64,000 bases of DNA, from the NCBI RefSeq assembly GCF_034670005.1, contig NZ_JAXMOH010000004.1, positions 181,333 to 245,332 of the forward strand. Direction: 5' to 3'. The position numbers were made by a program, and so were the translations under genes. Below the pieces are notes generated by a model. It saw only the letters and a program-made list of their open reading frames with translations, made no database searches and was not told the DNA's origin. Of the stretch, positions 44,168-52,139 are shown piece by piece. Each line of letters opens with the position of its first letter. Position 1 is the stretch's first letter. Origin of the DNA: Thalassobius sp034670005. GTDB lineage: Bacteria; Pseudomonadota; Alphaproteobacteria; Rhodobacterales; Rhodobacteraceae.

Positions 44168-46627
44168 ATTAGTTTTGATTGCGTCTTCTGGAAAGACTCT
44201 GATCTGAGTTTCGTCGCCGGGAATGCCGACTTCGCCAAGGTCGCCGGGCTGAAATCGCTTGAGCAGATCAAAGGTTTGACCAACGATCAAATCCCAAGAA
44301 CAGAGATCGCAGAATTAGAACGTGAAACGGATCGGACAGTCGTCGAAACGGCGCGCCCCATCAAAAATATTGATTTCATTCTGACGATTGCTCCGGGGCT
44401 CACGATATCATTCAAGATCAGTAAGACCCCCATTTTCGACTCCGATGGCACGTTCACGGGCGTTATCTGTCAGTACAAAGACGTTTCGACCGAACAGATA
44501 TATAAACAGAAACATCGCCGTGTGGTGCAAGAACTTGAAATTACTGAAGCTGTCGCTGAAATCGCCAATAGCGCCGAAAGTGCGAGCGAAGCATTTGAAA
44601 AATCCATGACAATGATGGCCAAATTCCTAGGTTGGCCGGTCGGTTCGTTTTTGCGGGTCCAGAAAGACCAAGGCGAAATTTTGCTGGTGCCAACCGGGCA
44701 GGTCTACATCGCGGATGAAGAAAAATTCGGCTATTTGCGGAAGCTGACTGAAACGCGTGTTTTCCGCCCTGGTGAGGGCGCGCCAGGGGTGACCTATAAG
44801 CGCGGTGTGCCGCAATGGTATGAAAATATTTATGAGCAGGATGATTTCACTATTCTGCGTGGCGCAGACAAACGGATCATCTATTCCGCGCTGATGGTTC
44901 CGGTCTATGTTGGTGCCAAGATCGTTGCCGTTTTGGAATTCTTCTCTGACGAAATCATTCCCCGCGACGCCCATTTGTTCGAATTGGTGCATCGGCTAGG
45001 GGTGCAGCTGGGCAGGGTGGTAGAGCGGGAAAACACGACGAGTGCATTGTTGCAAAAACACACAGCTGAAGCCGCGAACAAGGCGAAGTCGGTGTTTCTG
45101 GCCAATATGAGCCATGAGATCCGGACCCCGATGAACGGAATCGTCGGGATGATCGAACTTCTCAGCCGCAGCGTGTTGAACGATCAGCAAATGCGAATGC
45201 TGGAAACGATTCAGGATTCGTCGTTCTTCTTGTTAGGGATTATCGACGACATCCTGGATGCAGCCAAGATCGAAGCAGGTCAGCTGAAAATCGAAAAAAC
45301 TGAATTTGCTCTGCTCGACGCGGTCGAACGTACTGCCGAAATCCTGGCCGTACCGGCGCAGGATCAGAATGTGATTTTCGTGATGGAAATCGATCCCGGC
45401 CTGCCAGACTTCGTCCGCAGCGATCCGATCCGGCTGCGCCAGATATTGTTGAACTTGCTTAGCAACGCGATCAAGTTTTCCAAGCCCGAAGATGATCGCC
45501 AAGGTCAAGTCGCGCTAAAGGTTTCGCCGGTCGAGGGGGGGAACAAGCTGTGTTTCGAAGTGCGCGACGAAGGCATCGGGATGAGCCAGGACACCATCGA
45601 ACGGATTTTCAAACCCTTTAGTCAGGGCGAGGAATCCACAACCCGTCGGTTTGGAGGTACGGGATTGGGTTTGGTGATCACACAAAGCCTGGTCAAAATG
45701 TTGGGCGGAACGTTGGACGTGCAAAGCGAACTGGGAAAAGGATCTGTTTTTTCGGTGACGCTGCCCATGGATGCGATGCCGAACAAGAAGACGCTCACTC
45801 GGGTCGACGGCGTTCATATTGTGGTGATGACCAACAAGCCGATATTTCACAACAGAATCAGAACCTTTTTCGAACAGTACGGGGCGCGGGTCGACGCGTC
45901 ATTCTCACGTTCCGAAGTCTCGGATTTGGCTGCCAAGACCGGGCCAGACACCGTTATCGTATTGGCCTTGCAGACCTTGGCGGAATGCGAAGTTTACAAA
46001 CAGGCGATCTGGCAAATAAATCCGGATTGCCGTTTGATCGTCCTCGATCAATCGCGCCAGAACCCAAAGGGATTATTGAACGATAAGCTTTATGTTTCGT
46101 ACCGGTTTCCGGTGCATTACTCGGATATTTTACGTGGGGCTGCGATTCTGACCGGGCGGGAAGCTGCAGCCAATGTTCATGTTTCGTTGTCGGAAACTTG
46201 CGAAAGTTTGGAGCCGATCACACAGGCAAATCCCGATGGTACAGCGCGGATATTGATCGTGGACGATAACGATCTGAACCTGTCCGTTCTTTCGCGCCAG
46301 ATGGATCTACTGGGATATTCGTCTGAAACGGCTGTTAACGGGGCAGATGGGTTTGAAAAATGGAAACAGCATCGTCACGCGATGGTGTTGACCGATTGTC
46401 AGATGCCGGAATCTGACGGGTTCGATTTAACCCGAAATATCCGCCGTTTCGAAACCGAACACGAACTTGTCCCGGTGCCGGTGATTGCCATTTCCGCCAG
46501 CGCCCTGATTGACGAAGCTGAGAACTGTTTCAAATCAGGCATGAACGATTATCTGTCCAAACCAGTGCAATTAAAAGCGCTGCAATCGGTGATCGAAAAA
46601 TGGAAGAACGGCGTCGTCCCGCGCTGA
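44168..46627 (+). CDS. Hybrid sensor histidine kinase PAS-GAF-HisKA-HATPase-REC-REC, abnormal 5' end
   Basis: About 820 residues. PAS domain (DCVFWKDSDLSFVAGNADF and on) coded from about 44170; GAF domain (about 44560-45030); phosphorylated His in MSHEIRTPMNG (about 45115); HATPase with GGTGLGLVIT; a degenerate receiver; and a receiver with Asp in LTDCQMP (about 46395). No ATG, GTG or TTG exists in frame upstream of the PAS core: the frame is blocked by a stop at 44162. ATT at 44168 has GGGAG 8 nt before it; the first TTG (44276) would delete half the PAS. It faces the convergent dehydrogenase gene and probably controls it, by analogy with kinases of other PQQ alcohol systems. Paralogue of the kinase at the left edge. 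Confidence 0.85.
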   Translation: MSFDCVFWKDSDLSFVAGNADFAKVAGLKSLEQIKGLTNDQIPRTEIAELERETDRTVVETARPIKNIDFILTIAPGLTISFKISKTPIFDSDGTFTGVICQYKDVSTEQIYKQKHRRVVQELEITEAVAEIANSAESASEAFEKSMTMMAKFLGWPVGSFLRVQKDQGEILLVPTGQVYIADEEKFGYLRKLTETRVFRPGEGAPGVTYKRGVPQWYENIYEQDDFTILRGADKRIIYSALMVPVYVGAKIVAVLEFFSDEIIPRDAHLFELVHRLGVQLGRVVERENTTSALLQKHTAEAANKAKSVFLANMSHEIRTPMNGIVGMIELLSRSVLNDQQMRMLETIQDSSFFLLGIIDDILDAAKIEAGQLKIEKTEFALLDAVERTAEILAVPAQDQNVIFVMEIDPGLPDFVRSDPIRLRQILLNLLSNAIKFSKPEDDRQGQVALKVSPVEGGNKLCFEVRDEGIGMSQDTIERIFKPFSQGEESTTRRFGGTGLGLVITQSLVKMLGGTLDVQSELGKGSVFSVTLPMDAMPNKKTLTRVDGVHIVVMTNKPIFHNRIRTFFEQYGARVDASFSRSEVSDLAAKTGPDTVIVLALQTLAECEVYKQAIWQINPDCRLIVLDQSRQNPKGLLNDKLYVSYRFPVHYSDILRGAAILTGREAAANVHVSLSETCESLEPITQANPDGTARILIVDDNDLNLSVLSRQMDLLGYSSETAVNGADGFEKWKQHRHAMVLTDCQMPESDGFDLTRNIRRFETEHELVPVPVIAISASALIDEAENCFKSGMNDYLSKPVQLKALQSVIEKWKNGVVPR

Positions 46628-46662
46628 GTATCGGTTGGGTTCGGCATTCTGTGAGATAGGAA

Positions 46663-46688
46663 AACGCGCACCCGATTGGGTGCGCGTT
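46663..46688. terminator. Bidirectional terminator between kinase and PQQ dehydrogenase
   Basis: An 11-bp perfect stem AACGCGCACCC/GGGTGCGCGTT with a 4-nt loop. GTTTGG follows on the plus strand and TTTTCC on the minus strand. It lies between two convergent stop codons. Confidence 0.8.
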
Positions 46689-46707
46689 GTTTGGTTCGCA
46701 ACTCGGA

Positions 46708-48474
46708 TCAGTCGGCCGATGCCAGCTGTTTCGGCAGCTTGAATGTCCAGACCATGCCGCCCTGGTTCAGGTAGTTGACCTTTTTGGCCACTTCGCCACC
46801 CCAAAGAGGAACTGCGCCGCCCCAACCGGATACGATCGTGACATATTGTTCGCCTTCCATTTCCCAAGTGACGGGCTGACCGACAATGCCGGATCCTGTC
46901 TGAAACGACCACAGGACTGCGCCGGTTTCGTCATCCAGCGCGAGGAACTTGCCCTCGGGGGTGCCAAAAAACACCAAACCGCCGGCCGTTGTCATCACGC
47001 CGCCCCAAAGCGGAGCGTCGTTTTTGTATTCCCATTTCCATTCGCCGGTATCGGGGTCGATCGCTTTCAACGATCCGATATGGTCTTCGTAGTTGGGCTT
47101 GATGGTAAATCCCGCGCCCAGATAAGCCGCGCCTTTCTTATAGGTGATCGGCTCGTTCCAGATATCCATGCCCCATTCGTTTGAGGGTACATAAAAATTG
47201 CCGGTATGTTGCGAGAACGCCATCGGCATCCAGTTCTTGCCCCCTAGGAAGGACGGCGCGGCAAAGATCACGTCACCCTTCTTGCCATCGGCTGCCGCGG
47301 CCGGATTGCCTGGACGGTTGTCTTCGTTAAAGATCGGGCGGCCGGTTTCATCAATGCCCGAGGCCCAGGAAATATCCTTCACGAAAGGGGTGGCCGAAAC
47401 GAAGGCGCCGTCTTCGCGGTTCAGAACGTAGAAGAAACCGTTCCGATCGGCGGTAGCGAAACGTTTGTTGCCCGAACGGTCGGTATAGGCGACCACTTCG
47501 TTGACACCGTCATAATCCCAGCCTTCGCGCGGTGTGGTCTGAAAATGCCACTTGATTTCGCCGTTTTCGGGATTGATGCCAATGCGGCTGGCGGCATAGA
47601 GGTTGTCGCCCTTATTGCCTTCGGTTGGGGTGCCTGCATTGCGCAGGTGGCTGTTCCAGGGGGCGGGGTTGCCTGCGCCAAAGACCAGCGTATCGGTTTC
47701 CGCGTCATACGACCCGCCCAACCAGGTGGCGCCGCCACCGGTTTTCCACATATCACCCGGCCAGGTTGCGTTCAGCGTTCCGGTCATGGTCGATTCTTCG
47801 CCGTTGAATGTGCCCATGTGGCCTTCGATCACCGGACGTGTCCAAACCGTTTCGCCGGTTTCGGCGTCGCGCGCCTGTACTTCGCCGATGATACCGAATT
47901 CACCACCCGAATTACCGGTGATGACCAGGCCGTCCACGATCAACGGTGCTGCAGTATAGGAATATCCGGCCTTGTAATCGGCAATCTTTTTGTTCCACTG
48001 CACTTTGCCGGTTTTTAGATCCAGCGCCACGATGCGGGCATCCAGAGTGCCGAAATAGATGTTGTCGCCATAGATGGCGCCCCCGCGGTTGATTACGTCA
48101 CAGCAGGGCAGGATGCCTTCGGGCAGACGCGCGTCATACTGCCAAAGTTCGTCGCCGGTCATCACGTCGATCGCATAGATGCGCGAATAGGACCCGGTGA
48201 CATACATCACGCCATCGTAAATCAGAGGCTGGGTTTCCTGACCGCGTTGCTTTTCGCCACCAAGGCTGAAAGCCCAGGCGGGAACAAGGTTTTTGACATT
48301 GTCTTTGTTCAGAGTGTCGAGCGGGCTGTAACGCTGTAGGTGACGGCCCATGCCATTTGTCACCACCTGATTGGTCATTGTCTGATCATTTTTTAGATCG
48401 CCTTCGGTGACGCCGGCATGAGCTGCGCTCACCGCCAAAACCCCTGCGACAACCGTGGATATAAAACGGTTCAT
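46708..48474 (-). CDS. PQQ-dependent alcohol dehydrogenase with lanthanide-type active site
   Basis: 588 residues; signal peptide NRFISTVVAGVLAVSAAHA; GGAGGATCC upstream of the ATG. Eight-bladed quinoprotein propeller with the adjacent-cysteine disulfide (CC at 124-125), metal-ligand Glu in SGGEFG (192) and Asn in GAGNPAPWN (269), and the catalytic Asp at 320 in GWDYDGVNE. Asp322, two residues on, is the extra ligand of lanthanide-dependent enzymes (XoxF, PedH, ExaF); calcium enzymes have Ala or Ser there. It oxidises primary alcohols in the periplasm and passes electrons to a cytochrome c, probably the next gene. Ethanol is the likely substrate from the aldehyde dehydrogenase and Acs context; methanol is possible. 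Confidence 0.93.
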   Translation of the reverse strand: MNRFISTVVAGVLAVSAAHAGVTEGDLKNDQTMTNQVVTNGMGRHLQRYSPLDTLNKDNVKNLVPAWAFSLGGEKQRGQETQPLIYDGVMYVTGSYSRIYAIDVMTGDELWQYDARLPEGILPCCDVINRGGAIYGDNIYFGTLDARIVALDLKTGKVQWNKKIADYKAGYSYTAAPLIVDGLVITGNSGGEFGIIGEVQARDAETGETVWTRPVIEGHMGTFNGEESTMTGTLNATWPGDMWKTGGGATWLGGSYDAETDTLVFGAGNPAPWNSHLRNAGTPTEGNKGDNLYAASRIGINPENGEIKWHFQTTPREGWDYDGVNEVVAYTDRSGNKRFATADRNGFFYVLNREDGAFVSATPFVKDISWASGIDETGRPIFNEDNRPGNPAAAADGKKGDVIFAAPSFLGGKNWMPMAFSQHTGNFYVPSNEWGMDIWNEPITYKKGAAYLGAGFTIKPNYEDHIGSLKAIDPDTGEWKWEYKNDAPLWGGVMTTAGGLVFFGTPEGKFLALDDETGAVLWSFQTGSGIVGQPVTWEMEGEQYVTIVSGWGGAVPLWGGEVAKKVNYLNQGGMVWTFKLPKQLASAD

Positions 48475-48567
48475 CGGATCCTCCCATATGTATCCATTGT
48501 TCCGTAGGGTCGAATCGAGCTGCCCCTAGGACAAGAATCAGTATCAATGCGTTGCCACGTGTTTGAT

Positions 48568-48585
48568 ATTGCCCAATGGTCGTAA
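48568..48585 (-). promoter_or_regulatory. Shared alcohol-oxidation motif, PQQ dehydrogenase copy
   Basis: On the minus strand TTACGACCATTGGGCAAT, 94 nt upstream of the start codon. It agrees with the pqqA copy (59242-59260) at 15 of 18 positions. Confidence 0.65.
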
Positions 48586-48790
48586 GCAGCGGATCGGCGT
48601 TTTTGAACGTGGAACAGGCCTAAACGGTTGGACGCGGATAGTTATTTTAAATGATTTTTATCAAATCATTGTAGGTCATAGTTAATCTATTGCGAAAGCT
48701 GGCATACCAGGGTGTCCCGTTCACCTTGAGAGGCCAGCGTTCTTTTTGAATTCTTCCCATCATCGTTCTGGATGATGTTTCGAATAAGGT

Positions 48791-48817
48791 TGCGCGGCGC
48801 CCAATGGACGCCGCGCA
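48791..48817 (-). terminator. Stem-loop after the cytochrome c gene
   Basis: TGCGCGGCG/CGCCGCGCA, a perfect 9-bp stem with a 9-nt loop, about 40 nt after the cytochrome stop. The T-tract is poor, so termination may be partial or Rho-assisted. Confidence 0.5.
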
Positions 48818-48855
48818 TTGTGAATGATCACATCGCCGCAGCAGCGAAGGTTTCG

Positions 48856-49272
48856 CTATTTTGATATCTCCGCCCCGTCGCGCGTCGTGATGCTTTCCAG
48901 ATAGGCGAGGATGAAGTCCTGTACTGTGGGATCGGTGATACCGACATGGCGCATTTTGGTGCCCGGCATGAAGCCCTGATTGTCTTCCATCCAGGCGCGT
49001 AGGGCGGCTTTGGTCCAGACAATGCCGGAGGCTTCCAACGCAATGGAATAATCATAATCGGGATAGCTGCCAGCAGCGCGTCCAATCACGTTTTCCAGCG
49101 GCGGACCATAGCTTTCATGATCGGCGTCGGTGGCATGACAGCGTCGGCATCCCGATGCAAACAGCTCGGCCCCAGCGTCGATCTTGATCTTGTCAAAGGA
49201 CGTTTCGCTGGCAAAGCTGGGCATTGGTGCGGTCAGGGCGATAAGGCAAATTGCGGGAAATAGGTTTTTCAT
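48856..49272 (-). CDS. Class I c-type cytochrome, likely electron acceptor of the PQQ dehydrogenase
   Basis: 138 residues. Signal peptide (KNLFPAICLIALTAPMPSFA), one heme site CRRCH (about residues 42-46) and an axial Met in GTKMRHVG near residue 106. It resembles small c550/c2-type cytochromes. Its position just upstream of the dehydrogenase, on the same strand, and a copy of the shared motif in its promoter support a role in taking electrons from PQQ. Heme attachment would need the Ccm proteins encoded at 24.6-27.4 kb. Confidence 0.88.
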   Translation of the reverse strand: MKNLFPAICLIALTAPMPSFASETSFDKIKIDAGAELFASGCRRCHATDADHESYGPPLENVIGRAAGSYPDYDYSIALEASGIVWTKAALRAWMEDNQGFMPGTKMRHVGITDPTVQDFILAYLESITTRDGAEISK

Positions 49273-49365
49273 TTTTTCCTCCGGATAGGGATAGTCACAG
49301 TATACACCGGTAGAACTGAAATCGCTTGACCAGGATCAAGAAAATCCCGTGATTTCCTTCATACT

Positions 49366-49374
49366 TTGGTCGTA
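49366..49374 (-). promoter_or_regulatory. Shared alcohol-oxidation motif, cytochrome c copy
   Basis: TACGACCAA on the minus strand, 94 nt upstream of the cytochrome start codon. Only the core is conserved; the CAAT half seen at the dehydrogenase is missing. Confidence 0.5.
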
Positions 49375-49507
49375 TTATCAAAAGGTTATTGGCTAATGTT
49401 CTACTGAGGATGTCGCAGGGGCGTGGCCGACGGCTGTGCCGCTTCGGAATGCGGAACGTCAATTCCGGATGCACACAGTTTTTGGTCTGTTCTTTCTGCG
49501 ACCAAAA

Positions 49508-50044
49508 TCAGAAAAGCGGTGCATATTTCCAGTTGTCGGCATCCGGCGTGACTTCATCCAGGTCGTAATCCGCCGCCTGCAATCGTTTGGCGATTTTCAA
49601 CCCTTCGCGTGCTGCCTGATCCACATATTGTCGCCCCAATACATCATCGCGCGCCACGCCGTGACCGCGCATCAGGTCCAGACCGTAATTGAATTTTCCA
49701 ACAGGGTCGCCAGCATCGGCTGCGCGCCGATCCCATTCGGCAGCGGCGTCGGGATCATATTCGCCACCCAGTCCGTTATTGTCGAGTTGGCTCATCCAAG
49801 TCATCGCACCGGTCCAACCTGCCGCGGCGCAGGTTTCGAACAATTCGCGCGCTAACGCATGGCGACCCGATTTGGTGATGTAATAACCGGTGGCACAGGT
49901 GGTCATGTCGGGCTTACCTTCGCGGATATTCTGCATGACCTTGCCCAGTCCCATTTCCAGCGGATTCAACGTCCCGCCCGGATCTTCTTCGGCTATGGCA
50001 GGCGGGCTCATCAGGAACAAGGTGACAAGCAGGGCGCGTTTCAT
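49508..50044 (-). CDS. Secreted Sel1-like repeat protein
   Basis: 178 residues from the ATG at 50044 (AATGGAGGATTTC upstream); the frame extends to 50059. Signal peptide KRALLVTLFLMSPPAIA. The mature part has one clear Sel1 repeat (AAAEWDRRAADAGDPVGKFNYGLDLMRGHGVARDD) and flanking partial ones, with two further Cys. It probably mediates protein contacts in the periplasm. Location between the ABC genes and the cytochrome, plus the double motif upstream, puts it in the alcohol-oxidation set. Function unknown. Confidence 0.75.
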   Translation of the reverse strand: MKRALLVTLFLMSPPAIAEEDPGGTLNPLEMGLGKVMQNIREGKPDMTTCATGYYITKSGRHALARELFETCAAAGWTGAMTWMSQLDNNGLGGEYDPDAAAEWDRRAADAGDPVGKFNYGLDLMRGHGVARDDVLGRQYVDQAAREGLKIAKRLQAADYDLDEVTPDADNWKYAPLF

Positions 50045-50104
50045 GCTGAAATCCTCCATTGCCGCTGAGCGTAGCGAAGTTCAGCCCTTCAAACGACGCG
50101 CCTT

Positions 50105-50135
50105 TGGTCGTAATTTGCGGGTCTTATGGTCGTAA
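50105..50135 (-). promoter_or_regulatory. Tandem shared motif upstream of the Sel1-like gene
   Basis: Two TTACGACCA cores on the minus strand (50105-50113 and 50127-50135), exactly 22 bp apart, about two helical turns, 61 and 83 nt upstream of the start codon. Confidence 0.6.
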
Positions 50136-50141
50136 GAAAGG

Positions 50142-50933
50142 TCAGTTTTTGCGACGTAACATGCCGCGCGCAGGGTCGTATCCCCAAAGCGCCAGCGCCA
50201 GCAAAACCAGACCCGACAGGCAGGTCCAACCCAGCGCAGGCAGGTTTAATTGCAGATAAAGCGCGAACCGGATCATTTCGACCGCATGGGTAAAGGGGTT
50301 CGCAGCACAGATATCATGCAGGATTTCCGAACTTTCCGCCATTTTCCATAACGGATAGAGCGCCGAAGACAGAAAAAACATAGGGAAAATGACGAAATTC
50401 ATCACCCCAGCGAAATTTTCCAGTTGCTTGATCATCGACGACAGCGCTAGCCCCAGAGCCCCTAGCATGATGCCAGCGATGAACAAGGCGGGCAGAACGG
50501 CAACATAGCCCATCGCGGGGAACCGGATGCCATAAAGCGCAGCAATGGCAAGGAAGCTTAGAACCTGGAGAATTGATATCGAGGTTGAAGCGATAAGACG
50601 GCAAAGCAACAGCCACCAGCGCGGCAGGGGGCTGGTCAGCAGCAGCCGCATTGAACCCATTTCGCGATCATAGACCAGACTGAGAGAGCTTTGCATGCCG
50701 TTGAACAGGATAATCATGCCGCAAAGACCCGGCACGATATAGATCTCGTAGGTGATGTAGGTCTGATACGGGGGGGTGATGCTGAGCCCCAAAGCAGCGC
50801 GAAAACCGGCTGCAAACACGATCAGCCAAACCAGAGGGCGCACCAGAGCTGCGATGAAACGGCCGCGTTGACGTACGAAGCGCAGCGCTTCGCGCAGGAC
50901 GATGGCACGCAGGGCGATCAGGGGGGCGTTCAT
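50142..50933 (-). CDS. ABC-2 type permease, PQQ-alcohol system (PedC-like)
   Basis: 263 residues with six hydrophobic segments and the ABC-2 pattern (MQSSLSLVYDREMGSMRLLLTSPLPRWWLL; FVIFPMFFLSSALYPLWKM). It overlaps the ATPase gene by 4 nt. I recognise it as the permease conserved in PQQ alcohol clusters (pedC-type, TIGR03861). What the transporter moves is not established: export of alcohol or of a cluster product has been proposed. Confidence 0.85.
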   Translation of the reverse strand: MNAPLIALRAIVLREALRFVRQRGRFIAALVRPLVWLIVFAAGFRAALGLSITPPYQTYITYEIYIVPGLCGMIILFNGMQSSLSLVYDREMGSMRLLLTSPLPRWWLLLCRLIASTSISILQVLSFLAIAALYGIRFPAMGYVAVLPALFIAGIMLGALGLALSSMIKQLENFAGVMNFVIFPMFFLSSALYPLWKMAESSEILHDICAANPFTHAVEMIRFALYLQLNLPALGWTCLSGLVLLALALWGYDPARGMLRRKN

Positions 50934-51649
50934 GCCGTAGCACCCGTCACGTCGAGGAAAAATTCGGACAGGGGCTGATCGCTGCGCAGATCGGCGCAGA
51001 CGCCATCGGCCAGTTTACGGCCGTGGTGCAGAATGACCAAACGGTCGTCGTCCCGGACTTCGTCGCTCAGATGGGTGGCCCAAAGCACGGTCAGTCCCTG
51101 ATGCTGTGACAAGTCATGCACATGGTCGGTAATCGACCGGCGCGCGGCGGCATCCAGTCCGACGGTCGGTTCGTCCAGCAACAACACCGCCGGATCATGG
51201 ATCAGGCTGCGGGCGATTTCAGTGCGTCGCCTGTGGCCGCCGTTCAGATCGCGCGCACGTTCATGTGCGCGTTCGGCCATATTCAACTGCTCAAGCGCGA
51301 CATCGATCCGCCGGTCCGCTTCGCGCCCGGCCAGCCCATGCAGCGCGGCAAAATAGCTAAGATTGCGGTAGACGCTCAGATCCAGATCAAGCGTGGATTG
51401 TTGAAACACAACCCCGATCCGCGCCAGCGCCTTGCGCGGATCGCGGGCCAGATCGTGACCGGCAATCTCGATCCGGCCTTGTGTGGTGGCAAACAGGCGG
51501 GTCAGCAGGGAAAACAGGGTTGATTTTCCTGCACCATTTGGGCCGAGAAGGGCGCAGAACGCGCCCTGTTCAATTGAAAAACCAACCCCGTCCAATGCGG
51601 TTTTGGATCCGTAGGAATAGCTGAGATTCTCGACCTTTAGTCCTGTCAC
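50930..51649 (-). CDS. ABC ATPase, PQQ-dependent catabolism-associated
   Basis: 239 residues. Walker A GPNGAGKST (about residue 37), signature LNGGHRRRTEIARSLI (the usual LSGGQ is LNGGH here), Walker B VLLLDEPTVGLD and H-loop ATHLSDEV. Start and stop overlap both neighbours by 4 nt, so it is tightly coupled to the permease and the secreted protein. It fits the TIGR03864 family found with PQQ dehydrogenases. Confidence 0.88.
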   Translation of the reverse strand: MTGLKVENLSYSYGSKTALDGVGFSIEQGAFCALLGPNGAGKSTLFSLLTRLFATTQGRIEIAGHDLARDPRKALARIGVVFQQSTLDLDLSVYRNLSYFAALHGLAGREADRRIDVALEQLNMAERAHERARDLNGGHRRRTEIARSLIHDPAVLLLDEPTVGLDAAARRSITDHVHDLSQHQGLTVLWATHLSDEVRDDDRLVILHHGRKLADGVCADLRSDQPLSEFFLDVTGATA

Positions 51650-52092
51650 TTGATGGTGATCTCCAACCGTTGTGTTTCGCCGGTGCTGCCGGGCACTTTC
51701 AGATAATACCGGCCAGGCTTGATAGCGACAAAGCCAATTTCCATCTTGCCTGCTTCGTCGAATTCGACACTGTCGAGACCGAGAGGACGGATTTCCAATC
51801 CTTCAACGACGATTTCGTCGATCCAGATGGCGCGAAAAAATTCCGGGCCGACAAGGGCCAGTTCCTGACTGCCATCGCCTTCGATCATGAATTCGTAATA
51901 GGTGCCGGATTTCAGGACCCAGGGCGCGTCCGCCAAGGGCATACCCGCCGACAGGGTAATGGGGGGCAGGTCTTGCTTGTTCTTGCCCGACAACAGCCCA
52001 GCCAAACCAAAGCCGCCCTCATCGTCCTCTGCAGTCGCGCAAACAGGCAGGGCAAGCATGGCCAAGGTGGCGGTAAGGATCGGAAAGCGCAT
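51646..52092 (-). CDS. Small secreted protein of the PQQ ABC operon, function unknown
   Basis: 148 residues from the ATG at 52092 (AAAGGAC upstream). Signal peptide RFPILTATLAMLALPVCATA. The mature part has a beta-rich C-terminal half (YYEFMIEGDGSQELALVGPEFF, GFVAIKPGRYYLKVPG) that resembles a cupredoxin-like or Greek-key fold, but I see no Cys-His-Met copper site. I do not recognise a named family. Its stop overlaps the ATPase start by 4 nt, so it likely works with the transporter. Confidence 0.7.
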   Translation of the reverse strand: MRFPILTATLAMLALPVCATAEDDEGGFGLAGLLSGKNKQDLPPITLSAGMPLADAPWVLKSGTYYEFMIEGDGSQELALVGPEFFRAIWIDEIVVEGLEIRPLGLDSVEFDEAGKMEIGFVAIKPGRYYLKVPGSTGETQRLEITIK

Positions 52093-52139
52093 ATTCAAAG
52101 TCCTTTGCTCAAAAAAGCGATAGCAAGCGAATTGACCGG

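Larger units (their letters stand above)
48475..48855. promoter_or_regulatory. Promoter region of the PQQ dehydrogenase
   Basis: 381 bases between the cytochrome stop and the dehydrogenase start, both genes on the minus strand. It holds the shared motif (48568-48585) and, at the cytochrome end, a stem-loop (48791-48817). The middle is AT-rich with no gene. Confidence 0.7.

Noticed and set aside
43977..44207. 76-codon ORF just before the hybrid kinase
   Set aside because: Its product shows no PAS features, it overlaps the kinase frame, and the underlying DNA is AT-rich and promoter-like. The kinase N terminus is better explained by ATT initiation or the frame beginning at 44125.
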